In this document: piece after piece, positions 18,198 through 28,457 of the stretch
Position numbering within the stretch: position 1 is the stretch's first letter
Layout: every line of letters begins with the position of its first letter
Assembly: GCF_003259255.1 (NCBI RefSeq)
Contig: NZ_QGOL01000007.1
Coordinates: forward strand, 400,974 to 464,973
Origin: Algoriphagus litoralis
GTDB lineage: Bacteria; Bacteroidota; Bacteroidia; Cytophagales; Cyclobacteriaceae
DNA: 64,000 nt
Reading direction: 5' to 3'
Position numbers and translations under genes: made by a program
Notes under the pieces: generated by a model
Databases searched by the model: none
Seen by the model: only the letters and a program-made list of their open reading frames with translations
Told to the model about the DNA's origin: nothing

Positions 18198-19595
18198 TTA
18201 AAGAATGTACTGTGACAGGTCCCGGTTTTTCACAAGCGCATTTAAGCGCTCTTCCACCATTTCTTTGGTCACCATGATCTTCGAGTTGGCTTCGATGATA
18301 TCTGGCACATCAAACAGGAAGTCATTCAGCAAATGACTCATCACAGTATGCAGTCTTCTGGCTCCGATATTTTCCACCTCCTGATTGATCAGGAAAGCAA
18401 GTCTAGCAATCTCTTCGATTGCATCGTCGGTAAACTCCAAGGAGACTTCTTCTGAGCCGAAAAGCGCCTGATACTGTTTGGTCAGTGCATTTTTTGGTTC
18501 CCTGAGAATCCTGGAAAAATCCTCCTGAGTCAAGCTCTGAAGCTCCACTCTGATCGGGAATCGACCCTGAAGCTCCGGAATCAAATCTGAAGGCTTACTC
18601 ACATGAAAAGCCCCGGCAGCGATGAACAACACGTGATCAGTATTGACTACGCCATACTTGGTGTTGACTGCAGTACCTTCTACGATCGGGAGCAAATCGC
18701 GCTGCACACCCTCGCGGCTGACATCGGGTCCGCTACCGCCTTTTCCGGATTTGGAAGCGATCTTATCGATCTCATCAATAAAGATGATGCCATTGTTCTC
18801 CGCAAGTTTGATCGCTTCTTCTTTGACTTCGTCAAAGTCCACCAATTTGGATATTTCGTCTTCGAGCAGGACTTTTCTGGCTTCGGCGATACTCAGTTTG
18901 CGCTTTTTGGTTTTTTTGGGCATCATGCCTGAGATCATGTCCTGAAGTCCAGCCATGCTGGCGTCATCCATCATTCCGTTTCCGATCATTCCGATTCCGA
19001 CAGGAGAAGATGCTTTAACATTGATTTCAATTTTACGCTCGTCCAGTTCACCGTTTCTAAGCTTTTCGCGGAAACGCTCACGGGTACGCTCATTCAATTC
19101 AGAATCGTCAGCAGGATCAGAAGAGACTTCAGTATTAATGGCAATTGGTCGGGTGAACCCGGCGCTTTTCACCGGCGGAATCAGGATATCCAAGATCAGT
19201 TCCTCCACAGCCTCGGTCGCTTTTACCTTGACCGCTTCATTTTTGACTTCTTTGACTAAGTGAATGGACTGCTCCATCAAGTCCCGCACCATGCTCTCGA
19301 CATCGCGACCTACGTAGCCCACTTCTGTAAATTTGGAAGCTTCCACTTTGGTAAAGGGCGCCTGGGCAATTTTGGCTAATCTCCGAGCGATTTCGGTTTT
19401 CCCGACACCTGTGCTCCCAATGAGAAGAATGTTGTTTGGCACGATGTCTTTTTGAATATCAGACTTCACCATCATGCGACGGATTCGATTTCGCAACGCA
19501 ATGGCCACGTTTCGTTTTGCGTCCTTCTGACCGATAATGTATTTGTCAAGCTCCCCTACTATCTGTCTGGGAGTAAGTGATTCGATTTGATTCAT
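18198..19595 (-). CDS. hslU: ATP-dependent protease ATPase subunit HslU
   Basis: 465 residues, full length. It opens 'LTPRQIVGELDKYIIGQ', typical of HslU. Walker A is 'GSTGVGKT' (60-67), Walker B is 'IIFIDEIDKI', and the variable I domain lies between them. The C-terminus 'RDLSQYIL' is the tail that docks into the HslV peptidase. It unfolds proteins and feeds them to HslV. No hslV lies next to it in this window, although the two are often adjacent in bacteria. lon lies directly upstream on the same strand behind its own terminator. Confidence 0.97.
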   Translation of the reverse strand: MNQIESLTPRQIVGELDKYIIGQKDAKRNVAIALRNRIRRMMVKSDIQKDIVPNNILLIGSTGVGKTEIARRLAKIAQAPFTKVEASKFTEVGYVGRDVESMVRDLMEQSIHLVKEVKNEAVKVKATEAVEELILDILIPPVKSAGFTRPIAINTEVSSDPADDSELNERTRERFREKLRNGELDERKIEINVKASSPVGIGMIGNGMMDDASMAGLQDMISGMMPKKTKKRKLSIAEARKVLLEDEISKLVDFDEVKEEAIKLAENNGIIFIDEIDKIASKSGKGGSGPDVSREGVQRDLLPIVEGTAVNTKYGVVNTDHVLFIAAGAFHVSKPSDLIPELQGRFPIRVELQSLTQEDFSRILREPKNALTKQYQALFGSEEVSLEFTDDAIEEIARLAFLINQEVENIGARRLHTVMSHLLNDFLFDVPDIIEANSKIMVTKEMVEERLNALVKNRDLSQYIL

Positions 19596-19641
19596 GATCC
19601 TAGTGGTGTTGGTAATGAAACTGGTTTACGTTTCCAAATGA

Positions 19642-19676
19642 TTAAAAAGACTTCCTCTTTTTAGGGAGAAAGTCTT
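19642..19676 (-). terminator. intrinsic terminator of lon
   Basis: The arms AAGACTT and AAGTCTT, extended by a partial CTC/GAG stem, enclose an A/T-rich loop. On the minus strand the hairpin is followed by TTTTTAAT, 10 nt past the lon stop. Confidence 0.8.
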
Positions 19677-19685
19677 GAAGGGAAA

Positions 19686-22163
19686 TTATTCGGTTGGTTT
19701 TGTTTCCGCCGAGAATGTAAACTTCAGCGGCTTATCCACCTTACTTTGCGTGAGGGCAATATCCAATACCTCGGATACCCGATCTACAAAATGAAACTCG
19801 ATGCCTTTGACATATTGCTGATCGATCTCTTCGATATCACGCATGTTCTTTTTGCAAAGGATGATCTCTTTGATTCCGGCTCGTTTGGCAGCCAGGATCT
19901 TTTCTTTGATTCCACCTACAGGCATGACTTTACCGATCAGACTGATCTCTCCGGTCATAGCAACTTTGGATTTGACCTTGCGCTGGGTGTAGACAGAAGC
20001 CATTGCTGTGAGCATGGTAATCCCGGCAGATGGGCCGTCTTTTGGCACAGCACCAGCCGGCACGTGGATATGGAGGTCATATTGATCAAAAACCCGATGG
20101 TCGATACCAAGTGTTTCCGCCTTAGATTTGAGGTAGGAAAGTGCCGTCATAGCCGACTCTTTCATGACCTCACCGAGCTGACCTGAGAGTGTCAATTTGC
20201 CTTTTCCCCGACTTAGGCTGGATTCGATGAAGAGTATTTCTCCCCCAACGCTTGTCCAAGCCAAACCAGTCACCACACCTGCGATGCTGTTATCTTGGTA
20301 GATTTCTTTGTCAAAAATCTCTGAGCCCAGAATCTTACGCACGGCAGCCGGCGTGATCTTGTGATCGTATTCCTCCTCCATGGCAATGGATTTGGCGATA
20401 TTCCGAACCACTTTTCCTATTGCACGCTCAAGGCCTCTTACGCCCGACTCCCGGGTATAATCCTCGATGATTTTTGCCAAGGCAGCTTTGTCAAAGGTGA
20501 TATCTTTTGCTTTCAAGCCATGTTCTTTTCGCTGCTTTGGTACCAAGTGTCGCTTGGCAATCTCAAGTTTTTCCTCCTGAGTATATCCAGTGACCTCGAT
20601 GATCTCCATTCTGTCACGCAATGCTGGCTGAATGGTATCTAGTGAGTTGGCAGTGGCGATGAAAAGGACTTTACTCAGATCATATTCCACTTCCAGGTAA
20701 TTGTCAAGAAAAGCGAAATTCTGCTCCGGATCCAATACTTCCAAGAAAGCGGAAGATGGATCCCCTCTGAAATCTGATGAAAGCTTGTCAATCTCATCCA
20801 GTACAAAAACCGGGTTGGAGATCTTTACCTTCTTCATATTCTGGATGATCTTTCCAGGCATCGCTCCAACATAGGTTTTGCGATGGCCACGAATTTCGGC
20901 TTCATCATGAAGCCCTCCCAGTGACATACGGATATATTTTCGACCCAAAGCAGCCGCAATGGACTTCCCGAGCGAGGTCTTCCCAACACCTGGAGGTCCG
21001 TAGAGACACAGGATAGGACCTTTGAGATCGTTTTTCAATTTCAGGACGGCGAGGTATTCGATGATTCGCTCCTTGACTTTTTCCAACCCAAAATGATCAG
21101 AATCCAAGGTGGCCTTGGCATGTTTCAGATCAAAATTATCCAGAGTAAACTCATTCCAAGGCAGATCTACCAGCGTTTCGGCATAGTTGAGAGCGATAGG
21201 ATATTCTGCTGCGGCGGGATTGATTCGGAGGATTTTGTCGAGCTCTTTGTCAAAGTGCTTTTTGACCTCCATCGGCCAAAGCTTCAATTCTCCCCGTTCG
21301 CGCAGATCCTGCACTTCTTTTTCCGGCCCCTCTTCGCCCAACTCGTCCTGCAAGACTTTCATCTGCTGACGAAGGAAATAATCCCGCTGCTGCTGATCGA
21401 TGTCGGTGTGAACTTTCTTATGGATCTCAGACTTCAACTCCAGCATTTGGATGTCTTTCATCATGTATTCGAGCAAAAGCGTCGCTCGCTCCACCCCATC
21501 GTTGATTTCGATCAGGCGCTGCTTGGATTCCACGGGTGCGTTGATGTTGGACGAAAGAAAATGCGTCAGAAATGGCGTATTGTCGATATTGTCCAAGGCC
21601 ACCTGTGCTTCACGGGGGATTTCGGGATTCAGGTGCAAAATCTTGCTTGCCGCTTCTTTCAGGGATTCTTCCAGTGCCTTGATTTTTCTGGAGTTTTTCG
21701 GAAAGCTTTCCTCCAAGTAATCCACCTTGGCCATGAAATAGGGATCATCGGTGACCTGCTCGCGGATTTTGAAGCGTTTTTTACCCTGGATGATGATCGT
21801 GGTATTGCCATCGGGTAGGACGATCATCTTCACGATTTTCGCTAAAGTACCTACATGATAGATGTCTTCCCATCCCGGATCGTCATTGTTGGGATTGATC
21901 TGGGCACATACACCTATTAGTTTATTGCCTTTGTGGGCCTTTTTTACCAGTCGGATGGAACGCTGTCTTCCCACAGTAATCGGTATGATCACCCCCGGGA
22001 AAAGAACGGTATTTCGTACAGAAAGAATCGGAATCTCTTCATCATAAGATTCATTGATCGGATCGCCTTCTTCTTCGTCAGTGATCAGTTGGATAAGGTC
22101 TCCCTCACCTGTATAATCCCCTGACATCAGATTTTGAAATAAAGAATTTGAGAATTGGTTCAT
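19686..22163 (-). CDS. lon: ATP-dependent Lon protease
   Basis: 825 residues. The N-terminal LON substrate-binding domain starts around '[24 protein letters not shown]'. The AAA+ module has Walker A '[13 protein letters not shown]' and Walker B '[11 protein letters not shown]'. The C-terminal peptidase has the Ser-Lys dyad: Ser712 in '[11 protein letters not shown]' and Lys755 in '[14 protein letters not shown]', 43 residues apart as in E. coli Lon. It degrades misfolded and regulatory proteins in the cytosol. It is transcribed alone, ahead of hslU. Confidence 0.98.
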   Translation of the reverse strand: MNQFSNSLFQNLMSGDYTGEGDLIQLITDEEEGDPINESYDEEIPILSVRNTVLFPGVIIPITVGRQRSIRLVKKAHKGNKLIGVCAQINPNNDDPGWEDIYHVGTLAKIVKMIVLPDGNTTIIIQGKKRFKIREQVTDDPYFMAKVDYLEESFPKNSRKIKALEESLKEAASKILHLNPEIPREAQVALDNIDNTPFLTHFLSSNINAPVESKQRLIEINDGVERATLLLEYMMKDIQMLELKSEIHKKVHTDIDQQQRDYFLRQQMKVLQDELGEEGPEKEVQDLRERGELKLWPMEVKKHFDKELDKILRINPAAAEYPIALNYAETLVDLPWNEFTLDNFDLKHAKATLDSDHFGLEKVKERIIEYLAVLKLKNDLKGPILCLYGPPGVGKTSLGKSIAAALGRKYIRMSLGGLHDEAEIRGHRKTYVGAMPGKIIQNMKKVKISNPVFVLDEIDKLSSDFRGDPSSAFLEVLDPEQNFAFLDNYLEVEYDLSKVLFIATANSLDTIQPALRDRMEIIEVTGYTQEEKLEIAKRHLVPKQRKEHGLKAKDITFDKAALAKIIEDYTRESGVRGLERAIGKVVRNIAKSIAMEEEYDHKITPAAVRKILGSEIFDKEIYQDNSIAGVVTGLAWTSVGGEILFIESSLSRGKGKLTLSGQLGEVMKESAMTALSYLKSKAETLGIDHRVFDQYDLHIHVPAGAVPKDGPSAGITMLTAMASVYTQRKVKSKVAMTGEISLIGKVMPVGGIKEKILAAKRAGIKEIILCKKNMRDIEEIDQQYVKGIEFHFVDRVSEVLDIALTQSKVDKPLKFTFSAETKPTE

Positions 22164-22200
22164 ATGGACAGAATGACAGCCGGACTGTCAGTGAATAGCT

Positions 22201-22238
22201 AAAATGAAAGAAGAACCCTCTATATACGAAGGTTCTTC
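22201..22238 (-). terminator. intrinsic terminator after the Kelch-type gene
   Basis: An 8-bp stem GAAGAACC/GGTTCTTC with a 13-nt loop lies at 22210-22238. On the minus strand a TTTCATTTT stretch follows. It lies 70 nt past the stop at 22308. Confidence 0.65.
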
Positions 22239-22307
22239 CTATTAAGTCAAGGTCAATGCCAAAAGGGCATCGGGTCAAATTGGCAGGATTTGACTTTGGC
22301 AAATATT

Positions 22308-24314
22308 TTAAAATAAATCCAACCGAATATCAATATGGAATCCATGATTAGAAAGAATGAAAATTGAGCCTTTTCCAACTACAGGCACAACAGCACTATA
22401 TTCGTGAAATGGCATAGAATAGGGCTTAAATGATTTAAAAATCAAGTCTATCTCCTCCATCACATACGAATAATTGGATAGAATATAGTATTTACTACCG
22501 ATAAGTACAGGAGCAAAGAAATCTGGAGTTTCCTTTTCGCGTGGGATTTCAAGGTACCTCTCCCAAGTGAAATCTGCTCTCATTCTGTAAAGAGCCTTAT
22601 TCTCTTGAAGATTTTCTAGCCCATAAAGGTAGGTTTCACCGTTTTGATTGAACGTTTGGAATCGGATAAATTTCCCAATTGATGCCGGTAATTTCTCCCA
22701 TGTTTTGGACTGAAGGTTCAATTTCCAGCGTTCACCTTCTACCTCATTTGAATAATTGATCGCCTGCTCGAAAATCAGATTTCCGTCCTTTGAGGTCACT
22801 GTCTGAAACGAATTATACGGCTCAGGTAAGTTGGGGAGTTTCGACCAACGCTGGGTTTGTAAGTCAAAGAAATAGATGTCGAATACCGGCAAACTAGAAT
22901 CATTTAATCCTCCTCCATAAATAAAGCCCCCTTCGACTACCTGACTGATGACTAACCAACGGCTAGTAAACGGCAAATCGGCGACTTTCTGCTGGATAAA
23001 CTTTCCGTCCAAAGACTCGCGGATTACACCTTGACTACTCAGAACATAGGCAAAATCACCTGAAACCAACGCAGGCGAACTGGTATCATAGGCAAATTCT
23101 CTCGTCTTGGCTTGAATCTTTACTACCGGATTAATGACTTCTATGTCTACAAAATTGGAAACCAAACCCCTGCTTCTTATTTGTGTTCTAAATTTCCTGC
23201 CCGGGTAAATACTCTGAATGGTATTTATCGTAATGCCAGAAATATCACTTTTGACAATTTCAAGATTGATTATTTCTCCTTTTTCATCTAAAAACTGAAT
23301 ATCCCCTGAGTTTTCAAGGTTAAAATTAACGGCAGGAATCACCGGATTTTCAGTGCTCAATACAACCTTATTTGATTCGATCTTAGGTCCATTTACTTTG
23401 AATATTTTTCCTAATGGATAGCTTATCCCCCTTGCCTCATAAGTAATTTCCACCTCGCCATTTATTGGTTTAATGGAAGTACCTTTGTGTGGAAAAAAGC
23501 GTAATTCATTTTGACCAGCCCTTAATCCTGAAAGTATTTGAGTTCCTATTCTCAGAGTAATCGTCCCTAAATCCAAAAATTGCCCTTTTATAGAAACTTC
23601 CTCATTGAAATCAATCAACTGTAGCTCCTGACTTTCAAACACCGGTTCCTGAAATTTCAAGACCTTACGCTCAGTGTAGACTTTTTCATTGATTTCTATC
23701 CTCAGCTCCATCTCAATGTCCTGTCCCGTAGTCTGGGTCAATATTCCTTCAGGAAGTGGAAGCATCAAAGTCGTCGAGTCTACCAAATTTGGATAGAGAT
23801 CAAACTGACCTAATTTGACTTTATAATTTGCCCGCTGCTTACTAAATCTACGCCCTTTTACGACAAGGTTTTGTGCCTTATAGATTAATTCGGGCCATTC
23901 TACAGAATTGATAATAAACCCTTCCGAGCCTTGACTGACAAACTCAATCGACTTGGAAAAAACAATAGCGGTAGAAGTTCTCAAAAATGCGGATACGAAA
24001 TATTTCTTCCCGACAGTCATCGAATGATTGGCCACCAGCTCAAAATGCTCTCCAGGACGACCTTGGATGGCCACATAGTCGTCTTGATTCAAGTTAGGAG
24101 CGCCCGTGGATTGAGTATAGACAAATCCATATTCCAAAATCTCCTCATTTCCATAATCATAAATATCAGCACCAAACTGAACGCCAGAGGAGGAAATCTC
24201 CTGGACAATAGTGACACTGAATCGGGGATTGGTCCTAGGTTCGAGCGTTTCTTCCTCGCAAGACCACAAAAATAACATCCCTAGGAGGGCTACATAACTG
24301 CTAATTCTTCTCAT
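22308..24314 (-). CDS. Kelch/IPT-like lipoprotein
   Basis: 668 residues with a lipoprotein signal (lipobox FLWS-C, Cys19). The N-terminal half is beta-rich and Ig-like ('IINSVEWPELIYKAQNLVVKGRRF' reads like an IPT/TIG domain, repeated several times). The C-terminal about 250 residues look like a Kelch-type propeller: 'WSKLPNLPEPYNSFQTVT', 'TWEKLPASIG', 'YLYGLENL'. It is probably surface-exposed. The ligand is unknown. It starts 2 nt after the upstream gene, so the two form an operon. Confidence 0.7.
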   Translation of the reverse strand: MRRISSYVALLGMLFLWSCEEETLEPRTNPRFSVTIVQEISSSGVQFGADIYDYGNEEILEYGFVYTQSTGAPNLNQDDYVAIQGRPGEHFELVANHSMTVGKKYFVSAFLRTSTAIVFSKSIEFVSQGSEGFIINSVEWPELIYKAQNLVVKGRRFSKQRANYKVKLGQFDLYPNLVDSTTLMLPLPEGILTQTTGQDIEMELRIEINEKVYTERKVLKFQEPVFESQELQLIDFNEEVSIKGQFLDLGTITLRIGTQILSGLRAGQNELRFFPHKGTSIKPINGEVEITYEARGISYPLGKIFKVNGPKIESNKVVLSTENPVIPAVNFNLENSGDIQFLDEKGEIINLEIVKSDISGITINTIQSIYPGRKFRTQIRSRGLVSNFVDIEVINPVVKIQAKTREFAYDTSSPALVSGDFAYVLSSQGVIRESLDGKFIQQKVADLPFTSRWLVISQVVEGGFIYGGGLNDSSLPVFDIYFFDLQTQRWSKLPNLPEPYNSFQTVTSKDGNLIFEQAINYSNEVEGERWKLNLQSKTWEKLPASIGKFIRFQTFNQNGETYLYGLENLQENKALYRMRADFTWERYLEIPREKETPDFFAPVLIGSKYYILSNYSYVMEEIDLIFKSFKPYSMPFHEYSAVVPVVGKGSIFILSNHGFHIDIRLDLF

Positions 24315-24316
24315 AC

Positions 24317-25534
24317 CTAAAATCGAAATCCAACTCCAAACCCTAAATCTAACTTGTGGTAATTGGCGGTATTTGTACCCGCTTTCACTGAATAATAATC
24401 TCCCAAATGCCTGAAAATGGCTGAAAATGTCATCGCTCGATTTGAAGGTAAATTAACCAACAATCCAGCCTGTGCATGGTAAAAAAATCCTCCGTTTTTG
24501 ATCGTGGTAAAACTCCCTTCCTCCAATGTTACCCGTTCGGAAAAGGATACCCGCTCATCCTGAATGGCGAATTTTGAATCGGAAATGGATACACCATACC
24601 CTCCGCCGATTCCTACGAAAAAGTCTTTTTTTCGGGTTTTGAACAAAGAATAATTGATGGATATCGGTAGGGAAACGAAGGAATGCGAAATCTCCTCTGT
24701 ACCGGACCGCTGAATGGAGGAAGTGTTGTATTGCGTTTCCCAAGTAAGTTTGGAAGTCTCAAATGAAAGCCCTGCATCTGCCGAAAAGCGTGGATACTTG
24801 CGAAGGGAATGGACACTCAATCCTGCATACCCCTGAATGACTGGTGAGGAAGTCAGTACATCCTTTCTGTCCCTGGTTTTGATATGGCTTTTGATTCCTG
24901 ATTCAAATACAGCGAGCCTTCCTATCGGTGACAAAATATAGGCTGGTCTGGCTTTTCCATAAAAAGTGAACTCTCCGCCTTTGCACTCATAGTACTTGCT
25001 GAAAAGCCACACCAAATCATCTTCATTCAATTTAGCCCCACGAATCTGGGAAGACACACGCTTTTGGCAATTTCCCTGCATCAATTCCATAAGCGTCTCC
25101 TTGTATGGTTTAGAAGTCCCTCCCCCGATTGATTCTGGTTTGTCAGTCAAGCGCTTCATATCCTCTTCCTTCCCTGCATAAAAAGCATCTTTGCCCCTAC
25201 CCAGTAGCAACTCCCCTTCATAGAAAACCTGGATAAATTGCTTCCCATCAGGGGAGGGTAAATCAAGACTTTTGAAAAATTCCCCCGTACCCAAACCGAA
25301 TGACTGGATATCTTCAGGAGAGTAAACTTCAGTTTCACCCCTTCTCAAAAACTCGATTTTATCAAAATCCAACTGCCCCATTGTCCGGATCACAGTACCG
25401 TCAAAGCGTCGCCCGTTTTTTAGAATGACGTAATCTTCTACTTGGACAGCAACAGAATTTTGGGCAAAACTGTGGAAGGAAAAACAAAAAATAAGCAGAA
25501 AGAAGACTGCGGAAAGTCTGGAAAATAAAGTCAT
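24317..25534 (-). CDS. secreted outer-membrane beta-barrel-like protein
   Basis: 405 residues with a signal peptide (MTLFSRLSAVFFLLIFCFSFHSFAQ). The first half has a 'VILKNGRRFDGTVIRTMGQLDFDKIEFLRRGETEVYSPEDIQSF' segment. The second half alternates hydrophobic and polar residues and ends in 'YHKLDLGFGVGFRF', an aromatic C-terminus typical of outer-membrane barrels. It is co-transcribed with the Kelch/IPT lipoprotein, 2 nt apart, so the two may form one cell-surface unit. The function is unknown. Confidence 0.65.
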   Translation of the reverse strand: MTLFSRLSAVFFLLIFCFSFHSFAQNSVAVQVEDYVILKNGRRFDGTVIRTMGQLDFDKIEFLRRGETEVYSPEDIQSFGLGTGEFFKSLDLPSPDGKQFIQVFYEGELLLGRGKDAFYAGKEEDMKRLTDKPESIGGGTSKPYKETLMELMQGNCQKRVSSQIRGAKLNEDDLVWLFSKYYECKGGEFTFYGKARPAYILSPIGRLAVFESGIKSHIKTRDRKDVLTSSPVIQGYAGLSVHSLRKYPRFSADAGLSFETSKLTWETQYNTSSIQRSGTEEISHSFVSLPISINYSLFKTRKKDFFVGIGGGYGVSISDSKFAIQDERVSFSERVTLEEGSFTTIKNGGFFYHAQAGLLVNLPSNRAMTFSAIFRHLGDYYSVKAGTNTANYHKLDLGFGVGFRF

Positions 25535-25699
25535 AGGTTCATCTCAAATCAATGGAATAAATCTCAACGCAAGATGATGAACCAAATTTATAATCCACTT
25601 ATGGTTGAAATTCACACAAAGAAGCAGGCTTAGTTTGAATTTGCAAAACCAAAAAGATAGCACTACAAGAAATTTCTTTTAATCCATTGATTTTCAGAA

Positions 25700-25730
25700 A
25701 ATAAAAAATCCAGATCGACTGATCTGGATT
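25700..25730 (-). terminator. intrinsic terminator of dxr-rseP
   Basis: A perfect 10-bp stem AATCCAGATC/GATCTGGATT with a 4-nt loop (25707-25730). On the minus strand it is followed by TTTTATTTTC. It starts 26 nt past the rseP stop. Confidence 0.9.
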
Positions 25731-25755
25731 CCTATTTTGTGGATTTGAAGCGGAC

Positions 25756-27069
25756 TTAAGAAAACAGCTTCAGGATATCATTTCCTATCGCAAAAACCAT
25801 CAACACCAACAGGATTGCCATGCCCACTTTCTGCGCATTTTCTAGAAACTTGTCCGATGGCGCTCTGCCAGATACCATTTCATAAAGGAGAAATACCACA
25901 TGCCCACCGTCCAAAGCCGGAATCGGCAGCAAATTCATAAATGCCAAAATCATGGAAATCAGACCGGTCAAGCTCCAAAACTTTACCCAATCCCAGATGG
26001 GACCGTACATTTTTGCCATACCGACAAAACTGCTTACGTTTTTAGTAGACACTTCGCCTGTAAACATCTTTCCTAGCGCTTTTGCATTCACGATCACCAC
26101 GCTAAAAGCTCTGGATGTCCCTTTGCTGACTGCTTCTGCAAAACCATATTCTCTGCGTGTCGGCTCGATTAATGGCTTAACAGCTATCCCAATTCGCGCT
26201 TCATCAGTCACCGGAATGGCAAGTGTATCAATTTTTGATTCCCGTTGCCTTACGATTTGTGCGGTTTTGCCGATGAGCGGTTGCAGGGCAGACTGCATCT
26301 CATCAAAGTATTCAACAGGCTGGTTATTCACGGCCAGAATCTTGTCCCCAGGTTCAATACCCGCGGATTCGGCTCCACTTTCTTTGTCCACTGCTCCTAC
26401 TTCAAAAGGAAATCGGATCTGAACAAACTTGTTAAAAGATTCCTCAGTGTTGAACGTATTGATGAACCCTCTCGGGATTTCTATTTTGATTTGCTCGCCA
26501 TTTCGGTCCACTGTATAGTACCCATTTTCGCTGAGCAAAGCAGATCCGCTCGTCAGGTCATTGATACCCTGATAGGGTTGTCCGTTGATATCAAGAACCT
26601 TATCTCCGGTCTTGAAACCGATCATCTCCCCATATTCGTAGGCGACAATTCCATTTTGGATGACTTGATCTCTTGAGTAAAAAGTCTCCCCGTTGTGGTA
26701 AACCAAGGCTACGAAAATGATAATCCCCGTGATCACGTTGACTATGATACCTCCAAGCATGACGATCAGACGTTGCCAGGCGGGTTTGGAGCGAAACTCC
26801 CAAGGCTGTGGCTCTGAAGCCATCTGCTCGGTGTCCATGGATTCGTCCACCATTCCGGAGATTTTCACAAATCCTCCCAAAGGAATCGCCCCTATCGAAT
26901 ATTCGGTCTCTCCCCACTGAAAGCCAGCGATTTTGGGAGGAAAACCTATTGAAAATTTCTCTACTCTCATGCCAAACATCTTGGCAGTAAGCAAGTGACC
27001 CAATTCATGAAGCCCTACCAGGATCGACAATCCCAGGAGCAGTTGGCCCACCATAATCAATGTTTCCAT
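25756..27069 (-). CDS. rseP: RIP metalloprotease RseP
   Basis: 437 residues. The zinc site is His21-Glu-Leu-Gly-His25 in the first membrane helix. The late 'LLPIPALDGGH' motif supplies the third ligand (LDG). PDZ-like segments lie between ('GEMIGFKTGDKVLDINGQPY', 'ESAGIEPGDKILAVNNQPV'). Site-2 proteases of this type cut membrane-embedded anti-sigma factors and signal-peptide remnants. It overlaps dxr by one base, the usual dxr-rseP pairing. Confidence 0.95.
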   Translation of the reverse strand: METLIMVGQLLLGLSILVGLHELGHLLTAKMFGMRVEKFSIGFPPKIAGFQWGETEYSIGAIPLGGFVKISGMVDESMDTEQMASEPQPWEFRSKPAWQRLIVMLGGIIVNVITGIIIFVALVYHNGETFYSRDQVIQNGIVAYEYGEMIGFKTGDKVLDINGQPYQGINDLTSGSALLSENGYYTVDRNGEQIKIEIPRGFINTFNTEESFNKFVQIRFPFEVGAVDKESGAESAGIEPGDKILAVNNQPVEYFDEMQSALQPLIGKTAQIVRQRESKIDTLAIPVTDEARIGIAVKPLIEPTRREYGFAEAVSKGTSRAFSVVIVNAKALGKMFTGEVSTKNVSSFVGMAKMYGPIWDWVKFWSLTGLISMILAFMNLLPIPALDGGHVVFLLYEMVSGRAPSDKFLENAQKVGMAILLVLMVFAIGNDILKLFS

Positions 27070-28235
27070 TATACTTTACGCTTAATTAGTTGTGTTGTAA
27101 TTGTTCTAGCCTCTTCGTCTGTACCAATGTAATCTTCCAAACTAGGACGGGCAATAAAGGTTGCTTTTTCCAAAGTCTCTTCGATCAGATCAGACATTTC
27201 CAGAAATCCCACTTCTCTATTCAGGAAAGCTGCGACCGCTATTTCGTTAGCCGCATTTAGGATACAGGGGGCGTTTCCTCCTTTTGCTAAAGCATCAAAT
27301 GCCAGCTGAAGGTTCCGAAACGTTTTCAAATCCGGCTGCTCAAAGGTTAATTGAGGATAATTCATGAAATCAAAGCGCTCAAAGTCGCTTTTCAACCGAT
27401 CCGGAAAACTGAGTGCAAACTGAATCGGGATACGCATATCAGGCAAGCCGAGTTGTGCTTTGATCGAACCGTCCTCAAATTGCACCAAGGAATGGATGAT
27501 GCTCTGCGGATGGACGATGACTTCGATTTGTTCGGTTTTCAAGCCAAAAAGCCATTTTGCCTCGATCACTTCTAGGCCTTTGTTCATCAAGGAAGCAGAA
27601 TCGATCGTGATCTTGGCACCCATGTCCCAGTTGGGATGCTTCAGCGCTTGCTCTCGCGTGACTGTTTCGAGAAAAGCCCGATCTTTTCCGCGAAAAGGCC
27701 CACCAGAAGCAGTCAGAATGATTTTCTCAATTGGATTTTGGTATTCACCCACTAGACATTGGAAAATCGCCGAATGCTCGGAGTCCACCGGAAAAATGTT
27801 AACCCGATTTTCTTTGGCCAAAGCGGTGATTATCTCACCTGCAACCACCAAGGTTTCTTTATTCGCCAAGGCAATTTGCTTGCCTGCCTTGATCGCATTT
27901 ACAGTAGGAATCAAACCCGAATAGCCAACCAATGCTGTCAAGACTACATCGATGGTCTCCATTTCCACGATTTGTGCGATGGCTTTTTGCCCAGCAAAGA
28001 CCTTGATATCGTGAGGTAGAAGTGCCTCTTTAACTTTCTGGTAATTGGCTTCATTTCCGATGACCACAGCATTTGGATTAAACTCCAAAGCTTGCGCGAT
28101 CAGCAAATCGCAGTTGTTCTGGGCTGTAAGCACCTCCACGGAAAAAGTCTCGGGATGCTGACGAACCACCTCCAGGGTTTGAGTACCGATGCTTCCGGTA
28201 CTTCCCAGGATGGCTACGCGCTTAATTTCTGTCAT
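27069..28235 (-). CDS. dxr: 1-deoxy-D-xylulose 5-phosphate reductoisomerase
   Basis: 388 residues, full length. It has the NADPH-binding 'AILGSTGSIGTQTLEVV' motif near the start, 'LANKETLVVAGEI', the metal and substrate region 'PVDSEHSAIFQCL' and 'ASGGPFRG'. It converts DXP to MEP, the first committed step of the non-mevalonate isoprenoid pathway in the cytosol. It shares the final base with rseP and ends at their joint terminator. Confidence 0.97.
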   Translation of the reverse strand: MTEIKRVAILGSTGSIGTQTLEVVRQHPETFSVEVLTAQNNCDLLIAQALEFNPNAVVIGNEANYQKVKEALLPHDIKVFAGQKAIAQIVEMETIDVVLTALVGYSGLIPTVNAIKAGKQIALANKETLVVAGEIITALAKENRVNIFPVDSEHSAIFQCLVGEYQNPIEKIILTASGGPFRGKDRAFLETVTREQALKHPNWDMGAKITIDSASLMNKGLEVIEAKWLFGLKTEQIEVIVHPQSIIHSLVQFEDGSIKAQLGLPDMRIPIQFALSFPDRLKSDFERFDFMNYPQLTFEQPDLKTFRNLQLAFDALAKGGNAPCILNAANEIAVAAFLNREVGFLEMSDLIEETLEKATFIARPSLEDYIGTDEEARTITTQLIKRKV

Positions 28236-28457
28236 TCGAAGGGGGTTACATGCTGTATCAAAACTTCAGTTTTTTGCCAAAGTTCTTTTTCAGGCTGACA
28301 AAATTACCAATTGACCAGACTTTTCCTTGTACATCTCGTCACTTTTTGGCAATTGGGATGATTTTTGGAATTTATCGGTCGATCCAGACCTCTTAAAAAT
28401 TGTGAAGGGTTTGTACCGAAGAAACTATTAGCCCACTTATTGAGTACCTATTTTACT

